Below, one piece after another: positions 11,910 to 23,724 of a stretch of DNA of 64,000 nt. Numbering within the stretch: position 1 is the first letter of the stretch; every line of letters starts with the position of its first letter. A program made the position numbers and the translations under genes. The notes under the pieces were generated by a model. The model made no database searches, was not told the origin of the DNA, and worked only from the letters and a program-made list of their open reading frames with translations. Origin of the DNA: Neospora caninum Liverpool (Eukaryota; Apicomplexa; Conoidasida; Eucoccidiorida; Sarcocystidae); assembly GCF_000208865.1 (NCBI RefSeq), contig NC_018394.1:1571635-1635634 (forward strand). The letters are read 5' to 3'.

Positions 11910-12845
11910 TTTCGTCCTGAAGAAGAACTACAGAGGACGCGCCGTGAACTTCACTGCAGGGGGCGGTGGTCTGAGTCACAAGCTGCCTCTTGTGAGCTTG
12001 GAATGAAACCAATGCTAAGTGGTCGTAAAGCGATGTAGAAAAATTGTTTGCAACATGCGTAAGAGTAGCCGGTAATCTGAATACTACAAAACCACAATAT
12101 GCGGCGCTTCCAATGCTCATCGTGATATTCGTTTGCTTATACGACAAAGACCGTAGCGTTTACTCAAGCAGGGTATGCCGCTGCAGTGCCTCCGGTCGGC
12201 GGTGTACGTACTGCACGTTTTGGTGCGAAACTAATCCGACTCCTTAGCTACTCATATCGGTGTGGCCCCCTACACTAGAAGACGATGAAGGACATCCATA
12301 ACATCGAAGTCCGAGCAGCTGCTCGATGTACCGCAATGTAGCTACCAAACTGGCAGTAGAAGATGCTACGAAAATTGTTAGCGAGACCAACTCACTCATA
12401 ACACATTCATTTCATTGTCAGAGACACTGCTATTGTCTCTCTCTATCGACCAGAACGGCTAGTGTATCGTGGTGCTGCTCAGGCAGTTAATGGTTCAACA
12501 CAGGACATCTTCGGGCCGGTCTTCCATCTGAACAGAACGGCCTGCGGTTCCCGGTTGATGTGGTTAACATAGCGACTATATCGCATTAAGATGGTAATAA
12601 GCTTCACGGCAATAATGAAACAATACCCTAGAGTACGTAAAAGAGGAACGTAAATTAACAAGAGGGCGAAGGGCGGCTGCTAGCTTGATCAGGCCGTTTG
12701 CATTTGCGTGCAATGCAGAGAGCTCGTGTTATCCGGTTCCTACAACGACCATCCAGTTCAATCTTCGAGCTTGCAACTTTGAATCGCAAGGATTTAGATG
12801 TAGTTGTGCTACCCATAAATAGAACGAAAAAGCACGGGAAAAAGA
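11910..12845. other. HOP2 upstream region
   Basis: This is the presumed promoter and leader of HOP2 plus unassigned DNA. No coding signal was found. The right end (12839-12843) holds five A on the plus strand, the oligo-T terminator of the neighbouring tRNA gene. Confidence 0.5.
12839..12843 (-). terminator. RNA polymerase III oligo-T terminator
   Basis: Five T in the transcript sense directly follow the tRNA-Glu 3' end (three bases after the discriminator), a normal Pol III stop. Confidence 0.7.
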
Positions 12846-12918
12846 ATCCGCCGCCGGGACTTGAACCCGGGTCGCGCGGGTGAGAGCCGCGTATCCTAAC
12901 CACCTAGACTACAGCGGA
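12846..12918 (-). tRNA. trnE-CUC: tRNA-Glu (anticodon CUC)
   Basis: On the minus strand the 5' end is at 12918. The acceptor TCCGCTG pairs with CGGCGGA, with one U-G pair. The D arm GTCT..AGGA follows with its conserved GG. The anticodon stem CGCGG/CCGCG encloses the loop CTCTCAC, giving anticodon CUC. The T arm CCGGG/CCCGG encloses TTCAAGT. Internal promoter boxes fit: the A box lies around the D arm, and the B box reads GGTTCAAGTCC. There is no intron. The discriminator base reads U (12846). Confidence 0.95.
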
Positions 12919-13479
12919 TGAGAACCGACGTTGTTTGGAAGTCAGGAAGTAGTGGGCATTAACCCGATGTGGCAACATAGTAATTTCTTACCTCTCGTTG
13001 GTCGCATCAGTGTAGCTTTCTCACATTTTATTTTGTCAGCCTTCTTCAGCTACGCTGGGGTACTGTTTGATGCCAAGGGTGTCGTGGTACCTGGACGCGA
13101 ACTCTTTGCATGCGCATGCCAAACGCCAGAGTTAAGAAAGCCCGTCGGAAATTCCCCCTGTGCCGTCTCGAGTTGGAGTAATTTTTGTGATCTCAGCACT
13201 GCATATTATTTTGTTGAGTGGGAGTGGGACCTTGGTTGTTTTCGGATCTTGTGCCTAGCGTGGGGAAAGAGGGAAGCAGGCAAATCTCCAGCAGGATATG
13301 TGTGATAGCAGCAAGCTTTGGTAGTCAACAACGACATTTGAAGCTGCAGGACCTTTTGGCCAGACGAGTACTTCGTGCTGCTGTCCTCCAATCGAACTAT
13401 ATCGTTTGACTAGGTGACGGCCGGCGACACTTGAAGAGCTGTCGCGCGACAGCTAGAGAAAGGCAGGGACAGCGCTCTC
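12919..13479. other. Intergenic, RPAC2 promoter side
   Basis: This lies between the tRNA gene and the RPAC2 start codon. It probably holds the RPAC2 promoter and leader; no other feature was recognised. Confidence 0.5.
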
Positions 13480-14039
13480 ATGGCGGATGGCGGTGCGGGA
13501 GGAAGCCCTCACGGAGCTTCCTCCAATCCGTCTGGAAAAACGTGGAGAACGGGCGTCCACGAGCAAGAGGCTTGCAAGTCCGCCCAGTTGACCTTTACAC
13601 TTACTGGCGAAGACCATACGTTGGGCAACGCGATCAGATCTATCCTTGTTCGGAAACCCGGCGTGGAGTTTGCTGGCTATTCCGTGCCCCATCCGACTCA
13701 ACCAGAGATGAACATTCGCCTCCAGACAACAGGTATGTTGGTAGCTGTGCCATGGGGACTGTACAAAAACATGTTGTGCGCTTCAAGGGAAGCGGAAGAA
13801 TACCCACGTAAACTGTTATTTGAGTGACAGCCGCACTGTTGCACCGGTTCTTTGTCTCCGAAATGGTGGGCAAAACGCTTTTGCTATCCTCGGTCCGTGC
13901 AGGTGAATCAGCTATGCAGCTCTTGCGAGAGAGCTTTGACGACCTGGCGAACATATGCGATCATCTGGATACGCTATATGATGAAGCGCTCGAGGAATTC
14001 AGTAGAAAGCAGGGAGAGTCGTCGGAGCGGGCCTCTTGA
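13480..14039 (+). CDS. RPAC2: DNA-directed RNA polymerases I and III subunit RPAC2 (AC19), 2 exons
   Basis: This is the small assembly-platform subunit shared by Pol I and Pol III, which pairs with RPAC1/AC40 like the alpha-type RPB11/RPB3 pair. Exons 13480-13732 and 13903-14039 join in phase 1 to give 129 residues, close to the 133 of human POLR1D. The RPB11/L13-type dimerisation motif is clear: LTFTLTGEDHTLGNAIRSIL, then VEFAGYSVPHPTQPEMNIRLQTTG, then an amphipathic helix ending in LYDEALEEF. The first 30 residues are Gly/Ser-rich and poorly conserved in the family. The first ATG of the frame (13480) was chosen. Confidence 0.95.
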
Positions 14040-15067
14040 TTTTCTTCTTGAATCTTCATCACGCCAGCGAACAGCGACCGTTCAGTACCACGTGAAATAT
14101 GATTTTTTCCTTTGTGTTGAGGACTGATTCCAAACTCTGCCGAGTGTCAGAGTGGTACGGCGACTGAGTACGACAATGGGTTAATGTTGCGAGAGAAACA
14201 ACGGCTCAGACCTCGTCAGATTTATGATCGAGAGACACAGCGCAGACACAGTCTCCTGGGACCACGCAGGTTTATTTTCGTTGTCGTGTGTATGCGCGAC
14301 AAGACGTTTGGTGGATTCTTTGAATTACGTAGGACGCGAGCAGCTACCACCAATGTTGCTTCGCCGTTTCGTCTTTATTCGTGAGGTGGTGAGCACTGAG
14401 AGACAGCTTGAATGGCCGTGACACGGTGACCCTTTGGAGCTGGTTCCCTGCGTGATGCTTTTACGCCGAGACGTACTGTCATTATGTTTGATCATACTTT
14501 CTAAGATTGTCAAATAGATGCTTCGGAGAAACTTTCTGTACGTGGCTTGGTAACTGATACTGATATGACCAGTGGCTAATACAGAAACTCATGCGACGAG
14601 TAATGGTATCCATGCCGTGAGCATGTGTGCCTGACTATTTTGACAATCGAAGTTTGGCGACGGTCGTGGAGGCCAGGCTCTGCGACAGCTACGCGAATCC
14701 TTTGTGTGACCAGTGCCACACAGCAAATTTCTACGATTTTTCGAGTGTTTCCATTAATTTTACACCACAAGGCGATTGAAAACCGACTGAAAATTGTACG
14801 CCACGAAACTCGACGGCGGTGCTTGACTGCACTGAACTTTTGAGGATTTCTTTTGGGAGAACCATCACTGGTGGAGCGATTCTTGTTTCGTTTGAGCTGG
14901 ACAACGGCACTACTTCCCTGTGACATCTCAGCAACTGAAAGGAAACTAAAAATGGTTAAGTAGAGAAAGAAACAGCTTGGCCATCTGGAGATAAGCATCT
15001 TCTCTTTGCTGTCACTTTTCTGTTTGTAACGAGAATATGGTCATCTTGGCACAGTATCTCAACTGAC
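14040..15067. other. Convergent intergenic region, RPAC2 / aspartyl protease
   Basis: It holds the 3' ends of two convergent genes. On the minus strand a frame open from 15008 to 14576 could be a further protease exon (see the separate entry). Nothing else was recognised. Confidence 0.4.
14576..15008 (-). other. Possible extra 3' exon of the aspartyl protease with a membrane segment
   Basis: The annotated stop of the protease (15070-15068) overlaps a strong donor, CTT|GTAAGTC (exon end 15072). Splicing to the acceptor GTGACAG|CAAAG (exon start 15008) removes 63 bases and keeps phase 2. The new frame reads through a hydrophobic stretch (CFFLYLTIFSFLSVA) to a stop at 14576. Plasmepsin V and ASP5 carry a C-terminal membrane anchor just after the catalytic domain, so the position fits. 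The following 110 residues look unremarkable, and the exon could end earlier. Confidence 0.3.
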
Positions 15068-18000
15068 TTACAAGGGCAGGTCCCTGGGTCGATCCTTCAG
15101 CTTGATCCCTGGGCAGCTTGCCTCAGCAATACCGATCATCTCATGGCGGACATCGAAGATGAGATCGTGACCGATGAAGAAGCTACTGCCCAAGACGCCA
15201 GAGCTGTCGGCACGAGGATCGTCACTCATCGCTACACATCGATAATGCTCGTTGCCTTTCGTATACAAGTAGCTTGCGGGTTGCCAGCGCACCCAACCAG
15301 AACCTGTTTCCTTAGTTTCTGTGGTCTCATTACCGTGGCCATTCTGCAGTGCAGCATCCCTGCGGAGAGAGCTTGCCGATCCACTGTTCTGATGGGGTGG
15401 TACAAAGTGTAGCCAAATATCCGGGAAGTATGAGAGATCGGCTCGGCCCTTAGGCAAGTAGAAACAAAGTTCACCAGCTGTGCTCTCCACCTTTACCGCT
15501 TGACTCTGCCTCGGTGAAGCTGAGGGGGGCAACAACTCATACGCAACTTCGTCATCGACGCTTAACGTGGTGATGATCTCGCCAATCGCTTCTGCTTCGC
15601 TGTCTCGCACCTCCTGTCCGAGCTCCACGCGCCTCGCTTGACGACGCTGCTGTCTCCGACCTCGGCCAGACGCTAGATGCTCGCTCTGGGGGTGCGGCGT
15701 CTGTGAATTATGTCCTGCTGCAGCGGAGGATGATGGTGAGCTGCCAAGATGCTGGTTCGCTTCGTTTGTTGCCGGGGTCTTTGCTAAACTTGGAGTTGGG
15801 CGCTCCTGACGACGGCGCTGTGGGTTAGAAATGCTGATCTCACCAGGGGCGGCACGCCTGATACCTTCTGTATTTACCGTTCCACTAGTGTCCACATGAT
15901 TTGCATCACTAGTTAACCTGTCCACCAAGTTCATTATAACCTCGTCGTCTTGCTCGGCGCTCCCGGCTGGAAGAAACTCGGAAAGGCCTTCCGTACCAGT
16001 TGAAAGTACATCATATTCAACACCTGAGTGCGCCGTGGCCGCCAAGCTTCGTACCGTGATTCGGTGTTGTGCTGACATCGAGTCCGAAACAAATTCGGAA
16101 CCTGAAACACTTTCTTCCTGGCCAAGAAGCTTGATTAGTTTCCCTCTGGCAAGGCTGTTTGTCCCAGGAGCCTCGTTGATTGCTGCTGTTGGAATCTCCC
16201 CAGCACCTGCGAGTCTTCTTCTACGATTCCCGGTTCGGCGGCCACCCTTTAGCTCTGCATACTCTTCAATAGCACCAACAATTTCGTCATAAATTCTGGT
16301 GGGGAAATAGCTCATCGTGGTACCCGAGTCGAGAAGCACCTCGAATTTCGTCGATGGATGGGGCAGGTGATGTGGAGGATTAGGGCGGTCGTCTCGGGCT
16401 GGACTGCTACTTTGAAGCGCGCTCCCCCGCAGAGTCTGGGGCACATTGCTCGGATCGGCTCTGTCACCTTTACTGTTTTCGAGAGATATGATCTTATCAC
16501 CAACACTGATACCTGAGAGGTAGACCGAATAGGACTCTTGGTGTGGAATAAAATTCGACGTTACTGTATCTGAAGTGTGTAGCTCTCCATTTGCGTCTCC
16601 GATGGAGAAGGCGCCACCATGCTCCGCAAGACAGAGAGCGAAGGAACTCGCACCGTCAGGGAGGGTTGAGGGGACAACAGCGCTGCTCTTGTTCGTTGAA
16701 TTCAACAAAGTACGTGTCATATATGTTTCCGGTCCGAATTGACTCCAAATTTCTAGACCCCAAATTCCGCTTGCCTTCTGATCGACGAACAGTTCTGTTT
16801 CCTGTACATGACAACCGAAGTTCGTTCTGATGGGCAGGGTCAGGAGTGAAGAAGGTCCAGATTCGTCTGAAGAATGCGTCTTTCTTTGAGCTTGGAGAAC
16901 TTGACTCTTGATATCGTAAAAAGACTGACTGTTTCGCGTCACCGTCCGAGGTGGAGCTAGAAGCCGGAACTGATCTTCATGCCAAAAGCCCTGCAGACTA
17001 CTGCCCTCCATGTATGACACACGGTAAGCGCACCTGCGCGATAAAAGAGAACAACATGAAAGAAGAGTACAGTGGTAAGATGCTTTCTTCGCTGAAGCCG
17101 ATATATATTCTACTGGAATGCTGTTTTTTCTCGATCTTCTTAGTCAACACGACAAGACCATCTACTGAAGATATACGGTTATGAAGACTTTCTTGCATTC
17201 CCCCTTTCGCACCGTATTTTATTAAACCTCGAACGGAATCAGTGTCTTCATCATCCTATTGCTCATGTGTGCTTTTCAACTATTGAGGTTTTGCGACTGC
17301 AACGCCTCTACCGTCGGTCTGTACTTGGTAGCTGAGAGTCAGCAGATCTATTTGGTTGAAGGCCAGAAGCAAACTTTCTGTTTTGAGATACATGCACCTT
17401 CTTTGACTCATCCCTCTCCGTCGGCCAACATCAGTGCGTTAGCATGGTAGGTGGTAACTCGGTGCTTAGGCTCCACATTAAGAGGCTTGTTGTCTTCCAG
17501 TAGGGATAAACGTAGTTCTCATGTGATTTTGACTGGCTACCGAAAAGTGTAGTTTGTCAAGGTAAGATCGACGGGTGTTCAGTTTGAGAGCTGGAATTGG
17601 AGAGAGAGCAGGGCGGTTCACTAGCCGAGTGATCAGGGAGCGGTCATTCTGCGCACGGGCGGACTCCGGTCTTCGACAAAGGCGGGTTTTCAAACGTGAT
17701 CTACTAGGGATGTTCCTTTGGAATTGTTTGTAAACAATGAGGTTTGGCCACGGTCGCTGTTTTTAACTCCTGCAAGTCCCTCCAAATCAGGAGTCATTTG
17801 ACTGTCACTCAAAGAATTCTTCTCTTCATGGACATAGTGGTCACACGATCCCCGTCTAACAATCTCGGGAGTTATACGCACATCTTTAGATTCGGATTCG
17901 CTAAACGTACGCAAAAGAAAATACGAAGTATAACTTGTGATTGTGTCCCAAAATAACGCTTCGTAAATGCTTCGATAGTTGACGGCAAGTACCTACCTCT

Positions 18001-18992
18001 TCTGTTTCGCATCACAGTGGGTGCAGGTCGCACTGCACGGCAGGCTTTGGCATGTGGAGCTTGACGAACAGTCGAATGGAGGGTCCATGTGTCTACCGCA
18101 AGACCTGCCAAAATTACTCCAGAAGAAAGCTGCGTTACAATGGACCCTCGAAATGTGTTTATTGCCGGGGCCTTCTGTTTCCCGCACAGGAATCAAGTCG
18201 AGAGTCAGCTTGTTCCAGTCAGGTGTATGGCCTGGACGGGGGCCAAAGCGAACACTTGAATCCGCATCGCGGCATCAACCTAAACGGTTTCGGCAATTTA
18301 TAAAACACCGTAAGTGAATCTGTGGACGTAGAAAGGCTTTTGGATTATTTTCGGCTGCTTGCTAATCAGACATAGAGTATGCCAGTTAAAGCTATTGCTT
18401 AGGGATACTACACTACCACACTACCGAAAAATAACGAGGTATGCCGGTGAAGGCTTCGATTCAAGAGACGATTTGAGAGTCCAGAATGGTACATCTGTAC
18501 AAACTGACAGATAATGACGACACGAGCCTCTGATTTACGGGTGTCTTCGATGCATGCGACAAGTCAATGAGGTCGACTTTAAGGGGCAGTCGGTCGTCCT
18601 CGCGTCTCCTCTTCACCGACGCTGGCCTGTTGACTCGTTGCTTTCTCATTTTCCTCCGACACACTATGTGCAAGCATTTCAACCATGCCACACACGTGTA
18701 ATGCACAACATGCAAAGTGTTGCATCCACCGCGGTCAAGCATGTACTAGTAATGTCGATAAACGAAGATACTTCACCCGCTGAAAGTGATATGCGGTATA
18801 CCTTATCCCCAGTCGCAGAAGGACAGCGAGGGTGTTCTAATGTGTTCTAATCTGTTTTTCTTACTTGCATGACGTGCAAGGGAACGCGAGGACAGAAGAG
18901 CCAGTATCGAGGATAAGGCTTTGGCGCTGCACCGCCGGAGTGCCGACGATCACATCTGCGAGTATTAGCACACAGCAGAAAACGAGAGACAC

Positions 18993-19028
<36 letters not shown>

Positions 19029-20430
19029 CTGCAAGCGTTTCGTCATGCATCTGTATATGTCTGACGTGGAGCTAACGAGGACCGATGCAGTCAATACTGC
19101 AATGGATTTTTAGTGGTCTATACGTATGGATGCATAGAACGGCCTCCAATTTCTTGACAAACTATGCCGGGCCAAAATCTGATGTTACACTCTGCTTGCC
19201 GCCCTTGTCAAGTACAGCACGGTTACGTAGTTGGTTTAGCGTCGTACGGACACGGATACAAAAAACGCTGTATTTTAGATAGAAAGTGAGGCAAACGAGA
19301 ATGCACTTCATTGCTGAGATGACTTATATCAAGTTCTTTGCCTGGAGGTTTGTTACGTCCGTACAGTTGCAGAAGATGCCTCGAGCACTGTACTGTCCAT
19401 AGACTGAATTCTACTCCATATTATGACATGTTCCAGTTTTATGGGAGGCGCCCCGCACATTTCTTTTTTCATTGCCGCCACGAGCTCAAATTTGGGATAA
19501 TGGGCCAGGGAACGTTACTAAAGATTGACCGGGTTGTCGAAATCTTCCCTGCCAAGTGTCTCAAACTATCTAAACAGGCAAGAAGAGACGTCAGTTTAAA
19601 AGTCTGTGAACTCTGGCGATACTGGAAAAGACCATAAAAATGGTCTTTTCTCGGTGTTCTCTGTTTTTTACTCCTTTTTAGTGAATCCTGGAGTAAGTAA
19701 AATCGTCCTTTAGAGCCGAACACTGAAGTAGACACAAGAAGAGTAGTTTGTCCAGCTACCTGCGTTGGACGTACTTGTCGAAGTGTGGTGATCAGAGGTG
19801 CATAGCAGTCAGGCCTTCCACGTAATATATTATGCATCTGCTGTGAGCCCTTCATCTGTTTCCATGGTCAGCCTGTGAAAGGATTTAACCGAAGGACTGG
19901 CGTGGCCTACAACTGAGCAAATGACTCATACCTGCAAAGTAGTACGCTGTTTGATGAATGTTCCCATACGCGTAGCTCCGGAGAGGTAGAGTTGCCTTCT
20001 CTTCTTGCATACTTCTTTTCTGATGACTTAGGAGACTGGAAGATGTCTCTCGATGTTTCTGTTGTTTAGACCTCGCTTGCCGGGAACCCGAGGTCATCAA
20101 CGTTTGCTTTGCTGTCGTAACGGCTTTTTGAAGGCCAGCACCTGCTGGCCGCGAATGGTTAGATTCCAGAGAGGCCACTTGAGTTTCGTCGTTGTTGTTG
20201 CTTGACTCTCTTAAAATGGCGCTCCCTCTTGTTGTCTGGTCGAAAACGTTTACGGATGGCAATGCTGAACCTAGAACTAGAATGGAGGGCGCCTCAGTTG
20301 CGTCAGGGTACCAGGTACAGCTCGCGACCAGCGCAGCCGCTAGGAACGGCAGTAATCTACTCCATTCCCAACTACTGGTGGGACCACCGGGGACAAAGGG
20401 AGTTCGAGCCTTGTTTTGTGACGTCTTCAT
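15068..20430 (-). CDS. Aspartyl protease, plasmepsin V/ASP5-like clade, 4 exons
   Basis: Exons 20430-19932, 18955-18865, 18104-17997 and 17033-15068 close in phase to 887 residues. Residues 24-40 (LLPFLAAALVASC region) form an N-terminal signal or anchor. The catalytic domain starts at AYYFADVIVGTP; the first active-site motif is DTGSS (183-187) and the second DSGTT (468-472, in FEVLLDSGTT). Directly after the first site lies a cysteine-rich insert (Cys 193, 196, 199, 209, 215, 220, 224, 227, 234), with CGRHMDPPF matching the CG.HM..P. pattern of plasmepsin V. Further plasmepsin V-like pieces are SYMEGSSLQGFW, SFALCLAEHGG and WQPASYLYTKG. About 230 low-complexity residues interrupt the C-terminal lobe. 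Plasmepsin V-type enzymes cut export motifs in the ER or Golgi. Whether this is the ASP5 orthologue or a paralogue needs a tree. Confidence 0.88.
18994..19024. repeat. TA microsatellite in protease intron 1
   Basis: A pure TA dinucleotide tract. In transcript sense it ends about 38 bases before the acceptor of protease exon 2 (18955), within the usual branch-point zone. Confidence 0.95.
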
Positions 20431-23400
20431 GGTGTTCGGGCGAAGTAAACTGCATTGAAATGTCTGGTGCTTTCTGGGACCCTCAGTGGTCCTCTTCACT
20501 TTGAGCGGCACACCGCGCCACAGAATTGACATTCCGGACGGAAAGCCAGAATTTTCTCGCGTTGCACAAGTAGCTTTCCGACTAAAATAGGCTGTCGGTG
20601 AAAACACTGCTGTCCAAAAATAACTCAAATTGGCCCTTGGCCCAAACGACGGTGTGCAAGTATGGTGCCTCTTCAGAGGAGCGCTCAAGTCTCGTCCGGT
20701 TACCTTTTCTTCTCAATCCCCCCCCTGGGTTTGACAACACTCCAAATCTCATAAAAGCCCCCGTCGAAGAGGTAAAAGAAGACAGGCACATGCCTGTATG
20801 TATATGCATCTATATGCACTCACGACTTGACTCTTCCCGGTGCAAGGGGTTCCGCAGCCGGTTGCCGGCGCCGAGGACTATCAGAGGACAAGCATACATA
20901 CATGCATACATTACACATACATGCTTACACACATAGAAACATTCATACATACCAACTATGCACATATATGCCCCGGATTTCTTGTGTAGGAATGATGCGG
21001 AAGCCGAAAAACGTCTTTCCCGGGCAATGCTGAGCGACCTATGACAAGTCAGTCAGCAGCAGTCCAAGTGATCGAGCGATTCACAGTCACGAGAGAGGCG
21101 GAAAAAAACATGGAGAGAGCAGCGGGAGCAATCCACAACATGAGACGCCGAGGCTCTTCTATGCACCTTGCAAGGCGGAGAAAAAAGTCAGAAGGCATGC
21201 TCCTTTCAGTCATTCAAAGGGAAAGGTAAATGTCCATCCAAGAGAGACGACGCGCGTCGCCAGACCTGTGCTAAAACACCATATATTTCCCTCAGCTTCT
21301 TACATGTTCTAATCGCCCAATCGGCTTGCGAGGCAACAAAACATGCTCACCAGTCGGCTTTGCGTGCAGAGAACCACCTGATATGTGAAGAAGTATCACT
21401 TGAGGCGAATCACTCAACGTAGCCCTAGACAAGTAATGAACACGGGAAGAGCTTTAACGCAAAAGTTGTCCGGGGGAAGAAACCCAATCTAGTGCCGACA
21501 AACCTCTTCACTGACATTTGCCTCTTCTCGTGAGTGTCGTTCCCAATCTTAGAGGAACAGGACAACAGGGAAAGAAAACCTGCCCAAAGACGAGTTCTAA
21601 AGAGAGTGGGATAAGACGCAAGCGCCCTCACTTGCCTTATACACCAGGTGCGATATTTCCGAACGCTTTTCAAATAGCCTCCCTATGAATCAACCTTCCA
21701 CCTCACAGACTACTCGAGGAACGAGGAGCAGACAGGGATACAGCCGGGCTCAAAACACCCCTCTACACTACAAAAAAGGGTGGGGACTTTCGAGAACTCC
21801 GTTCCACTCCCCACTCCCGAGAGCTACGCTGATACGCACAGAGTCCTTTTCTCCGTATAAGAGCACTGGCGGCGCTCTCTCCCATCCTGAGCTATCTCCT
21901 TCACTCCAAAGCAGGCTCTTTTTTGGCACCATTCATATTCCAATCTCAACTTGTTTCTGTTAGTACACGTCGTAACCATTTCGTTCGCAAAGGACGATTA
22001 ACTTGCAATGTGCCTATGAGCGCATGGCAAACAAATGCATGTAGAAATTGGGACATCCCGAAGAATCAGTAAAAAATTGAGAATCTGTTACCTTACAGGA
22101 AGTGTGAAAAAGTGGTGAGGACCATCATTAGCAGGCATGTTGAACCATGTGGGTTAATCTTGATCGCGTGCTCGTGAGGAAATAAGATGCAGCCGAACAG
22201 GCTCAGTTCGATCCATCTGTTGCGGCACTAGAGATGTTCACTAAGGACCCGAGCTGCTTCGCGGTGGTCACGCACCAGGGAGTGTTTCCAGAATGGACTC
22301 GGTGGAACTAGTGTTGCACAACCACCACTCAGACGAGTGAGTTTTGCCAAGTTCTTCACTGATACGGAAACATGCTGCAACGCCAAATACCGACATGGAA
22401 GCGATCAGTTGCAAGGCATAAATATAATGACTGAAGCCCCCTGAGAGTCACTGTTCCACGACTACGCAAACAGCTCCCGCGTGTGCCTGGAGTAACGCCT
22501 TCCGCGGTTCCCCACCACACGCTACACCTTCACTACTGCTACACCTTCACTACTTGGCCAAGTGCGTGTTCGTGCAACCCATCTCAGGGTGTGTTCTCGT
22601 TTTTGAGGGAGTCGTGAAGACCCCTCCGAAAGGCATCTAGAACTATCATCTGGCGAGGACTTGCTCAGAAGTCAAATGATATTACTAAATGGTGTTGATA
22701 TAAACGCAGCATACAGATTCTACTTTGATTGGATGCAGCAGGCATGACCCGAATACACCCGATAGCTCATTCGTATAGGCCATTGCTTAGGCGTGCTGAG
22801 AGTGAGTGCCGGGCCTCCTCGACCGGATGGCACTTCAAACAGCAACGGAAATCAAGGCACTTGCTAACTGTCGGAACAGACAATTCTTTACAATAAGAAT
22901 GTATGCTTCTGTTACTGGGTCGCAAAGTCGACATTCGTAAACGCGATCAATCAATCTTCCGGGACTCCCGTTCTTTTCCCGAGTGCTGACCATGTACGTA
23001 CGATAAATGGAAGCCGTGTAAAGAAAGAACGCGGATTAACATGGAGCGAACTTCTAGAGGACTTTGTTGAAAAGATGCCCAAATCGGATGTGGCATCGCC
23101 ACTACGATACGTTCACTGGACGTGGCTAGACTCGTTTTTCTGCATATGTCAATGACCTGTTCAATTCGTGATACGTGGCCTCTGTTCACAGTGCACAGCC
23201 ACCTTGCCCTTTGCCGATTGGCGGTGCCCACAGTGAAAGATGCGTAGCTCAATGCTTGCAACTCGTGTATACTCAGTGCACTTGAAAAAATAAGATTGAT
23301 GCCGTCACTAAACGTGGGATTGTAACACTACCGCGCAGGCGTTTCCGCTGCGGTTTCGATTCAGGGCTTTTTTCTCACTCTGGACCAGTTAAACAAGAAC

Positions 23401-23724
23401 TGCTCCACCTAATCTTCAACTGACAAGTCACAGACATGGGAGGCTGCAATATCCGTATCATCAGTCTTGATCTCGTCTTCGTCAAATGCTGGCCACTGAG
23501 GCAGTTCCGGCATCTGTTGCCTCAGCAAACCAAAGCAATCCGTGACACAGAACAACTACGGGGAAAACGTTCCCAGCTAGTGACATGAGAGAGGCAATCC
23601 CACAGCACATCTCCATCCGCCATGGAGATGCATGCACGTGTAGATACACAATACCAACAGGCGAGCGATTATCTGTGTAACAGCCGCTCTTGTTTTCCTT
23701 CGTTCCTGCAAGTGTCTGCGCTTT
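20431..23724. other. Intergenic region between protease start and NOG1 stop
   Basis: The left part is the probable promoter and leader of the protease, with a small CATA-rich patch near 20895-20945. The right part is NOG1 3' flank. Between about 21000 and 23500 there is no frame with recognisable protein sequence, no tRNA and no long repeat. A short direct repeat, CTACACCTTCACTACT, occurs twice near 22522-22552. Confidence 0.5.

Noticed and set aside
17034..17996. Search for an extra exon between protease exons 3 and 4
   Set aside because: Exon 3 (ending phase 2 at 17997) joins exon 4 (17033) directly, and the plasmepsin V-like sequence is continuous across the joint.
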